NCBI GenBank assembly: GCA_012800995.1
Contig: JAAZIH010000213.1
Location: forward strand, 1-5,420
From: Chloroflexota bacterium
Lineage (GTDB): Bacteria > Chloroflexota > Anaerolineae > Anaerolineales > Anaerolineaceae
Direction: 5' to 3'
Length of the DNA stretch: 5,420 nt
The position numbers were made by a program, and so were the translations under genes. Each line of letters starts with the position of its first letter. The stretch's first letter is position 1. Below the pieces are notes generated by a model. It did not search any database, was not told where the DNA came from, and worked only from the letters and a program-made list of their open reading frames with translations. Positions 1 through 5,420 of this stretch are shown piece by piece.

Positions 1-1230
1 GCCATGATTTCGACCTTTATCTCTTAGAGGCAATGCGATAATGGATTGTGGAAATGGCGACCCAGCACTTAGACCAAAGTAGTGGTCCACTTTAATATCT
101 GTCAGTATCAGCAGGTCCTGGCTACCCATTTTATCCAAAATTTTCGCATCCAGATAGGCATAAAGTCGGGTGTTATCACCTTGCCCAAAACGTGAACGGA
201 TGTTTTTCTGAAGATTTTCTTTTGAACCATCCAATAGCAAGAGGCGAGCAGATTTTGCGTCACGGGTTAAGGCTGCACGAAGAATGGAAGACAAAACAAG
301 ATCGTAGCCTTCTTTTGAATAATGGGACGGATCTAAAGATAAAAGCCTTGATTGTGCCTCATGTTTCGCTTGCAGATGTTTTCGCAATGATTCTAATGCG
401 CTATATAACGCGCGTAATTCAGGTTTCCTTAATTTTGAGATAATTTCAAATTCGTAGTTTCCGTTGCTAAGTGTTCGAATTTGGTCAATCGCAGGTTTTA
501 GTTCATCATAACTGTTTTGTCGATTTATAAATGCTTCCAACCGCCATGCACCAGGATACCAGTTCAGGATTATCCAAAAAGCAATTGAGGCAATAGCAAA
601 TGCAGGCAAAAAGCTTAACCACAGAAATATACAGTAACGCAGCACGGCGGCTTCAAATACCATCCGTAAAAACAGAGCGCGTGTACCAAAGAGAATAAGA
701 ATGAGCAGCAGTAAACTTAACCAGGTCAGAAAAACAACTATCCATGCATTCTTGCCTCGCCAGGCTGGTCTTTGAAACCTTGGGAGAACTAAACCCACGC
801 TAAGTATGATTGGAATTGCCGCATACACAGTGAGAATTGCGGGGTCCTGCTTTTGGATGAGTGTTTGCATCAAACCTGTCAATAAACTGACAATGAAAGA
901 AGGTATAAGTCCTGCAAATCCTAAAGTGACGATGATCAACGCGACTTGCAAAAAACCAATAAAAAAATACGGCACGTTAAAAAAGGATAAGATATCAAGC
1001 GCATTTATCTTAGGCTTTATCCCCAATAAATTGACTGGAACAACAAGGATAATTGCGGCTATGAGTATATATGTCTGCTTTTTATCAAGCCTGATGTTTG
1101 GTTTTCGAAGATGAAAAAGGCTCCAAATCAATAGACCAAGAAATAAAAAAATTAAAAACCAAGTGCCAAAGGGAATGTTCTCAGGCAGATTAAGTGATTG
1201 AATATAAAACGTGCTCGATAATGAATTCAT
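1..1230 (-). CDS. Membrane-anchored GAF-type sensor protein, C-terminus cut by left window edge
   Basis: An uninterrupted frame of 410 codons runs from an ATG at 1230 to the left edge with no stop, so the 3' end of the gene lies outside the window. The first 223 residues hold about six or seven hydrophobic spans (roughly 22-39, 52-70, 85-107, 108-124, 131-148, 161-181, 200-223). Residues 224-295 are polar and helical, with a stretch (LSNGNYEFEI, then PELRALYSALESLRKHL) that resembles a degenerate HAMP linker. Residues about 300-410 look like a GAF domain: a helix (LVLSSILRAAL), strand SARLLLLD, RFGQG, a helix, strand LLILTD, and the typical closing element SIIALPLRDKGRNHG. This suggests a signalling protein whose output domain (histidine kinase, cyclase, phosphatase or further GAF units) lies beyond the edge. 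The start is chosen because a stop, the TAA of cmk at 1261-1263, lies 11 codons upstream in frame and no other ATG, GTG or TTG intervenes. No Shine-Dalgarno is visible. That it is coding is secure; the GAF and HAMP assignments are by pattern only. Confidence 0.82.
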   Translation of the reverse strand, partial: MNSLSSTFYIQSLNLPENIPFGTWFLIFLFLGLLIWSLFHLRKPNIRLDKKQTYILIAAIILVVPVNLLGIKPKINALDILSFFNVPYFFIGFLQVALIIVTLGFAGLIPSFIVSLLTGLMQTLIQKQDPAILTVYAAIPIILSVGLVLPRFQRPAWRGKNAWIVVFLTWLSLLLLILILFGTRALFLRMVFEAAVLRYCIFLWLSFLPAFAIASIAFWIILNWYPGAWRLEAFINRQNSYDELKPAIDQIRTLSNGNYEFEIISKLRKPELRALYSALESLRKHLQAKHEAQSRLLSLDPSHYSKEGYDLVLSSILRAALTRDAKSARLLLLDGSKENLQKNIRSRFGQGDNTRLYAYLDAKILDKMGSQDLLILTDIKVDHYFGLSAGSPFPQSIIALPLRDKGRNHG

Positions 1231-1240
1231 GACAGTAAAA

Positions 1241-1249
1241 ATTATAGCA
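1241..1249 (-). promoter_or_regulatory. Extended -10 promoter for the sensor gene, predicted near-leaderless transcript
   Basis: Read on the minus strand, the bases are TGCTATAAT, a perfect match to the extended -10 consensus TGnTATAAT. At the usual distance the transcript would begin around 1233-1234, only 3 or 4 bases before the ATG at 1230. The hexamer 17 bases upstream (GCGAAT, 1264-1269, inside the end of cmk) is a poor -35, which extended -10 promoters tolerate. The absence of any GGAG- or GAGG-like sequence before the ATG fits a leaderless or nearly leaderless mRNA. The match is seen directly; promoter activity is inferred. Confidence 0.55.
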
Positions 1250-1260
1250 TGCTGGGCAAG

Positions 1261-1977
1261 TTAATTCGCTTCCTTTTTAGTCCAGTTTTGAACAATCTTT
1301 AGAATTTTATCCACTACCTCGTCAATTGTTAAGTTGTCTGTATTTATCAAAATGGCGTCATCGGCGGCTTTGAGCGGTGCGTGTTCACGTGATGAGTCAA
1401 TCACATCACGATGACGTAACATTTCAATCGTCTTCTGCAAATCAAGCTGATTAGCTCTGGCGAGTTCTTCAAGCAAACGGCGTTGGGCGCGAACTTCAAT
1501 TGAAGCATCCAGATATATTTTTAAATCAGCATTTGGCAGCACTACTGTCCCAATGTCCCTACCAAGCACAACAATATCACCTTTTGAGGCTATTTTTCTT
1601 TGCAATTCTGTCATAGCCACTCGCACACCTGGGTAAACAGAAACTTCAGACACAGATCCATTGACTTCATTGGAGCGAATTTCCCATGTTCTGTCTTTAT
1701 TGTTGATTAATACGTCAAATTGCCTGCCATCATTAACCGTTGCTGGTAAAACGTCCACATCCAATTTTTCAGCCAATTGCGTTACAGCTTTTTCATCATC
1801 AATAGACACACCCGTTTCCAAAGCCTCGCAAGCTACCGCCCGGTACATAATACCCGTATCGAGCCAGACATAGGCTAATCTATCGGCTACAATGGCACCA
1901 ATGGTTGATTTACCGGAAGCAGCCGGCCCATCGATTGCAATTGTGCTTGGTTTTGTTTCGCAGCATTCTTTCTTCAT
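1261..1977 (-). CDS. cmk: Cytidylate kinase (CMP/dCMP kinase)
   Basis: A cytosolic nucleoside monophosphate kinase that transfers phosphate from ATP to CMP or dCMP, feeding CTP and dCTP synthesis and recycling CMP from RNA and lipid turnover. The 238-residue protein is close to the usual bacterial length of about 220-230, with a slightly long polar N-terminus. Visible motifs in order: P-loop GPAASGKST (17-25, Lys23); DTGIMYR (40-46); the NMP-binding region with VRVAMTELQR (118-127); GRDIGTVV (139-146); YLDAS (155-159) followed by the Arg-rich RAQRR (163-167); and the signature RDVIDSSREHAPLKAADDA (190-208), whose Arg and Asp residues bind CMP and the phosphates. No key residue appears missing. 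It starts 3 bases after the stop of the GT-C-like gene, with AGGAG inside that gene's end, so translation is probably coupled. Gene 4 begins 30 bases after its TAA. The commonly seen partner rpsA is not next to it here. Confidence 0.97.
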   Translation of the reverse strand: MKKECCETKPSTIAIDGPAASGKSTIGAIVADRLAYVWLDTGIMYRAVACEALETGVSIDDEKAVTQLAEKLDVDVLPATVNDGRQFDVLINNKDRTWEIRSNEVNGSVSEVSVYPGVRVAMTELQRKIASKGDIVVLGRDIGTVVLPNADLKIYLDASIEVRAQRRLLEELARANQLDLQKTIEMLRHRDVIDSSREHAPLKAADDAILINTDNLTIDEVVDKILKIVQNWTKKEAN

Positions 1978-1980
1978 TTC

Positions 1981-3666
1981 TCAATTCGCTCCTGTGAACA
2001 ATTTTGTTTGTGCCCAAAGACAGGCTGTTTCGATATTCCAGATGGGAGATGCTTCAACTAAACTGAAGAAATAATTTTGTATATCAAGATCCCGCCAATT
2101 GATTGTTTGACTAAGTTCTATGCGTGTTCCGCGATAAGACACATCATAGTTAGGTGTTATAGCATCTACTGTAATGATGAATTCTGGCGCCTTATTATCT
2201 TCTTTTGCAGCAAATTCTCTCAGATGCCAGCGCAAATCGTATTCTATATCTTCAACTTTTACCGTTGCTTCCGAAAAGTTAATTCGTCCATAGTTCTCGA
2301 AAGGTTCAATAGCTTGAACTTGTTGAATATTCCCCAAAACAACAGGGTCACTATTGAGGCTAAGTTGATTTTGCATGGTAAATTTATCAAAGCTGTTGAA
2401 AGTTTTACTTATCATCACAGAACTCAAAATTAATACCAATGCCAGCGTGAATAGTGGCACAGCTCTTTTAATTCCTAAAGTTAATGAACTTAACCAGAAG
2501 ATAATCAACACAAGCAAGACCCCAGCTATTGTCGCTAATCCAATTTGTAAAGTTATAGGGTCTCCTATACCATAGTTAAATAGACGTTTCACGTTCATCC
2601 CAATGTAAACCATGAAAACGACATACAGGAACAAACTACCCGCTTTTTGTGGTGCTTTGTCTTTTATGTCTATCCGTAGTCCAGCAAGCCATTTCGCGGT
2701 CATAAACCACAAAGGAATAAACAATAAAACAGCTACCCCCATATCCTTTCGGGAGAATAAAACACAAAGGATTAGAGCTATTAGAATAAACAGAATTATA
2801 AAACGTCTATAGTTTATTTTATCATCGGAAGTTTTCTTAGTAAGCCAAATAATACCGCCTATCAAGGGAAATAACCCAAATGCAAACAAGACATAAAAAC
2901 TGTGATAGATCGGAAGTTCATATCGTTGTCCAAACAATCTTATAAAAGCGACTAATCCTGATGCAATATCCCCTAATCCCGCTGGCCTTAGCAGAAAACC
3001 AGTTGAAACTATGATCAATGAAATCGCAAAAGTGAATAAGAATGGAATTAGAAAACTTTTATCTTTGACAATTGAACCATAGTCATTGAAATGTTCAATC
3101 TTCAATTGTTTTCCAATAACCCAGATAAAAACGAAAGCGATTAAAAAGACCCAAAAATAATATCCGCCCAGGAAAGCAATCGAGGTAAAAATGCCTGCGA
3201 TTATATACTTTCTTCGCTCGATAAAGAAAACTGCCCAAATAATGCCTGCTAAAGCAATTAAAGGCGTATAAATTTGGCGGGACATTGAAACCATAAAGGG
3301 ATCCAATGCCAAAGCAAGGGCGAAAACGATAGCTGCTCGCAAATCGTAACGTTTCGTCATAAGAAAAGCAGCTACAACGAGGGAGCATCCCGCAATGACT
3401 GGTAATAATCGCGCTAAAAAGGCAGAATGTCCTAAGACATAAAAGATACCACCAGTGACGCCAGTATATGCTGGCAGAGCGGAAAATTCAGGCTCATTAA
3501 ATTGAGCATAAGCCAATGCGTCTGCAGCTAAGCTGGCATCATCCGCGAGAAAAGGCATTGTCCCAAGATGAATAATGCGCACAATTAAGGCTATCGCTAT
3601 TAAGGTGATGAGCCAGATTAATTCCTTACGATTTAAGCCAATTTGGCTTTGGGCTTTGTAGTCCAT
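1981..3666 (-). CDS. Polytopic membrane protein, probable GT-C-type (GT39/PMT-like) glycosyltransferase
   Basis: A 561-residue integral membrane protein with about 12 hydrophobic spans (roughly 15-35, 63-80, 85-103, 110-125, 133-150, 155-185, 205-226, 255-276, 288-330, 343-358, 372-395, 402-420) and a soluble tail of about 140 residues (421-561), probably outside the membrane. GT-C enzymes that use lipid-linked sugars carry acidic residues in the first outside loop. Here Asp42-Asp43 stand in that place (FLADDASLAADALAYA), right after the first span. They are followed by a GT39-like stretch (YTGVTGGIFYVLG, then ARLLPVIAG, 85-93) that also recalls the TIGR03663/Agl23 proteins often encoded next to DUF2298 genes. 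No substrate can be read from the sequence. The gene starts 1 base after the DUF2298 stop with a good GAGGTG ribosome site, and ends 3 bases before cmk. It could instead be a non-catalytic flippase-associated protein. The family call is moderate; the membrane topology is clear. Confidence 0.65.
   Translation of the reverse strand: MDYKAQSQIGLNRKELIWLITLIAIALIVRIIHLGTMPFLADDASLAADALAYAQFNEPEFSALPAYTGVTGGIFYVLGHSAFLARLLPVIAGCSLVVAAFLMTKRYDLRAAIVFALALALDPFMVSMSRQIYTPLIALAGIIWAVFFIERRKYIIAGIFTSIAFLGGYYFWVFLIAFVFIWVIGKQLKIEHFNDYGSIVKDKSFLIPFLFTFAISLIIVSTGFLLRPAGLGDIASGLVAFIRLFGQRYELPIYHSFYVLFAFGLFPLIGGIIWLTKKTSDDKINYRRFIILFILIALILCVLFSRKDMGVAVLLFIPLWFMTAKWLAGLRIDIKDKAPQKAGSLFLYVVFMVYIGMNVKRLFNYGIGDPITLQIGLATIAGVLLVLIIFWLSSLTLGIKRAVPLFTLALVLILSSVMISKTFNSFDKFTMQNQLSLNSDPVVLGNIQQVQAIEPFENYGRINFSEATVKVEDIEYDLRWHLREFAAKEDNKAPEFIITVDAITPNYDVSYRGTRIELSQTINWRDLDIQNYFFSLVEASPIWNIETACLWAQTKLFTGAN
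1989..1993 (-). promoter_or_regulatory. Ribosome binding site of cmk, inside the upstream gene
   Basis: AGGAG on the minus strand lies 11 bases before the cmk ATG at 1977, slightly farther than the usual spacing. It overlaps the codons for the last Gly and Ala of the GT-C-like protein. It supports the ATG at 1977 as the start and suggests reinitiation by ribosomes that have just ended the previous gene. Confidence 0.6.
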
Positions 3667-3667
3667 A

Positions 3668-5420
3668 TCAGGGTTTCACCTCATAAATTGTTAAAGAATC
3701 GGAGCTAAAAACTGGTTCAAAAAATTGCGCAAAAAGCTCATCCGTTGTCCGATAAGTATCTCGCTCATAGTTACCAAAAACAATATAGCGAATATGGTAT
3801 TGGGCGATTATTTCTTTCACACGTTCAACTTTCCTGGTGCTGTAAAGCTCTTTTAAATCTAGTTGGCGTGTTCCAACTTCCACACCGCCACCGCGCCATT
3901 GATGCTCATGCCCTACCCATCCCAAAACAGATGGCATGCCAGAGAAAGTTGAAATCAAATTATAGCTTGTATAGGAACCACCCTGTTCAGCCACCGCTTC
4001 CGCCATCACACCCACGTGCGCTGTTTCGAGCCACTCAGCAGCGAGCATCGCGTCAGGATAACTTTCTCTAAAAACACGCTTCCCATCCAGCGTATAACCC
4101 AGGTGTGGTTCAAATCTTTCGGTTTTATTCCATATTTCTAAAACAGGATAAATCAAACCACCAAATATGGCCATCACCCCAATAACAGCAAAAGCGGCTG
4201 AATATTGTTTTTTCGCAAGATGCCATACAAACCATATCACAAAAAGGATGACAATAATTAAAACGAGCCAGTCCGCTTTTAACACGCCAAACTTAGTCGG
4301 GTTGACTGTATCAAAAAAAGGTTTTCTATCATTCAAACTTATTGCAAAAGTAACAATTCCTAAAATGGATATCAAACCAGAGAAAAGAACATTGAGCAAC
4401 TTGCCCTTTTTCACGCGATTTATCAAAACCGCGATGGCGTAACTGGCAGAAAGCGACCAAACAATCCAAGCCTGGAAGTAAAACTTGAATATCGTGTTCA
4501 TGCGCCAACTGAAGTTATCTCGCAGGTAAACAAATTCAGGTGCTAATGTAAGCAAAGCACCAAGAATGATTAGAAACAGCACAAAAATAAAATGTGAGTT
4601 TTGTGGTGCTTGATTATGAACCGGTGGCATTTTATTCACTTGCTTGTTCATCTTATCTTTTTTATTCAATAGCAAGGACAGGCTCAACACAAAAATCATG
4701 AATAACGTGATTGCCGTACCAGGTGCCTTTAGACGATGCAAAATACTTTCACTCAAAAGTTGTTTAGTGCTCATGGCACCCTGCAATCCTAAAAGAAAAC
4801 CAGAAGAAGTCTCACTATGTGCCAAAACAAACCCAATCCCCCAGGACATTAAGAACAAAAGAAAGAACAATGCCAATGTTATAAATAGTGGAATCGCTAT
4901 CTGCTTATAAGCTTTCTTTCTCACAAATTCGACCAACAAGAAGGCAGTTATTGGTATTAGAAATGGCCCGAACATAATCCAAAACGACTTTCCTGGGGTA
5001 AAAAATGCTAGGCTTGGCAATATGCCACCAGCTTGTGAGGCGAAGCTCAAGTAAAACGGCAAATACAAGACGATGCTCAGTAAACCGCCAACAATAACTA
5101 TGGCTAAAAACTCGTAAATACGTTTCACATCCCAGCCTAACTGTCGATATCGTCTAAAAACCAACGCGGCAGCCATAAGTACAAGATAGAAGGGAAAGTC
5201 CCAGGTATTCATAAACGCGATTCCACCCAAACTTATAACCGCAAAAAATGTCACCAAAGGATTATAATGCCTAAACAAAGTCACGCTTTCGGAGTTTGCC
5301 GACCATCCACCCTTTATTGCATTCAAAGCCTGAGCAATGGCTAATAAGACAAAAGGCATACTTAGCATATGTGGATGAATATCCGACAACAAAAAAGTGA
5401 ACTGCGGAAACTCATCGATA
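3668..5420 (-). CDS. DUF2298 (Chlor_Arch_YYY) membrane protein, N-terminus cut by right window edge
   Basis: The frame stays open to the right edge, giving 583 visible residues (numbered here from codon 5419-5417). The TTG at 5390-5392 is an internal Leu, because the codons before it encode DEFPQFTF, part of the family's best conserved stretch, which continues LLSDIHPHMLSMPF (residues 10-23). Other DUF2298 hallmarks are NTWDFPFY (71-78), the segment from APEFVYLRD (293-301) to RMNTIFKFYFQAW (306-318), and STFSGMPSVLGW with GHEHQWRG (490-510). About 12 membrane spans are visible, followed by a soluble tail (430-583) with the strand YIVFGNYER (545-553). Family members are usually 700-900 residues, so probably 100 to 300 N-terminal residues, including the YYY motif, lie outside. 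The biochemical function is unknown; the fold and neighbours suggest GT-C-like handling of lipid-linked sugars. It is the first visible gene of a tight operon. Confidence 0.92.
   Translation of the reverse strand, partial: IDEFPQFTFLLSDIHPHMLSMPFVLLAIAQALNAIKGGWSANSESVTLFRHYNPLVTFFAVISLGGIAFMNTWDFPFYLVLMAAALVFRRYRQLGWDVKRIYEFLAIVIVGGLLSIVLYLPFYLSFASQAGGILPSLAFFTPGKSFWIMFGPFLIPITAFLLVEFVRKKAYKQIAIPLFITLALFFLLFLMSWGIGFVLAHSETSSGFLLGLQGAMSTKQLLSESILHRLKAPGTAITLFMIFVLSLSLLLNKKDKMNKQVNKMPPVHNQAPQNSHFIFVLFLIILGALLTLAPEFVYLRDNFSWRMNTIFKFYFQAWIVWSLSASYAIAVLINRVKKGKLLNVLFSGLISILGIVTFAISLNDRKPFFDTVNPTKFGVLKADWLVLIIVILFVIWFVWHLAKKQYSAAFAVIGVMAIFGGLIYPVLEIWNKTERFEPHLGYTLDGKRVFRESYPDAMLAAEWLETAHVGVMAEAVAEQGGSYTSYNLISTFSGMPSVLGWVGHEHQWRGGGVEVGTRQLDLKELYSTRKVERVKEIIAQYHIRYIVFGNYERDTYRTTDELFAQFFEPVFSSDSLTIYEVKP
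3677..3682 (-). promoter_or_regulatory. Ribosome binding site of the GT-C-like gene
   Basis: GAGGTG on the minus strand lies 10 bases before the ATG at 3666. It sits within the last codons of the DUF2298 gene, whose TGA (3668-3670) is one base from the ATG. It fixes the start at 3666 and points to translational coupling of the two membrane proteins. Confidence 0.7.

Noticed and set aside
192..1114. Plus-strand open frames at 192-443 and 806-1114.
   Set aside because: Both lie opposite the long minus-strand sensor frame and encode no recognisable protein; they are antisense shadows.
1221..1230. Perfect 10-base palindrome ATGAATTCAT at the start of the sensor gene.
   Set aside because: It is short, has no extended symmetry and no second copy; chance is the simplest explanation.
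1246..1253. 8-base palindrome AGCATGCT overlapping the extended -10, a possible operator.
   Set aside because: The symmetry stops at 8 bases and no related half-sites are seen nearby, so it is too weak to call.
1231..1260. Possible terminator after cmk.
   Set aside because: No GC-rich hairpin followed by a T run is present in the 30-base gap or the end of cmk.
1978..1983. The GT-C-like gene and cmk lie in the same frame, separated only by TGA and a GAA codon, hinting at readthrough or TGA recoding.
   Set aside because: cmk has its own ATG, ribosome site and a normal N-terminus, and TGA also ends the DUF2298 gene at a sensible C-terminus. Nothing suggests a changed code.
1661..4910. Several plus-strand open frames of 60-118 codons and a minus-strand 97-codon frame at 3095-3388.
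   Set aside because: All overlap well-supported genes in other frames and show no motifs or ribosome sites that would favour them.

Overview
The window is fully coding on the minus strand. It carries four genes read right to left, two of them cut by the window edges. The organism is most likely a bacterium of the Chloroflexota, probably Anaerolineae. The main reason is the rightmost gene, a clear member of the DUF2298 (Chlor_Arch_YYY) family of very hydrophobic membrane proteins, known mainly from Chloroflexota and Archaea. The bacterial-type cytidylate kinase argues against an archaeon. GC content looks to be around 40 % by eye, which is low for that class, so the placement is an inference.

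Layout in transcription order. (1) Right edge to 3668: a DUF2298 protein of which 583 C-terminal residues are visible. Its reading frame runs off the right edge, and the TTG at 5392 is not its start. (2) 3666-1981: a 561-residue polytopic protein with GT-C glycosyltransferase character (Asp-Asp in the first predicted outside loop, about a dozen membrane spans, a soluble tail). (3) 1977-1261: cytidylate kinase, cmk. (4) 1230 to the left edge: the first 410 residues of a membrane protein with six or seven spans, a HAMP-like linker and a probable GAF sensor domain, cut by the left edge.

Genes 1 to 3 are separated by only 1 and 3 bases. Genes 2 and 3 each have a Shine-Dalgarno sequence inside the end of the preceding gene, so the three are almost certainly one transcript with coupled translation. 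Gene 4 follows after 30 bases with no visible terminator. The gap holds a perfect extended -10 promoter (TGCTATAAT) so close to the ATG that its transcript would be nearly leaderless, and no Shine-Dalgarno is present. The sensor can therefore be expressed separately from the operon.

How they may work together: the DUF2298 and GT-C-like proteins look like a membrane pair handling lipid-linked sugars or surface glycans, a role not established for DUF2298. Cmk recycles CMP to CDP and is probably a housekeeping passenger. The best candidate for an undescribed system is the DUF2298/GT-C pair. No mobile elements, CRISPR arrays, tRNA or rRNA genes were seen, and no stretch over 300 bases lacks a gene.
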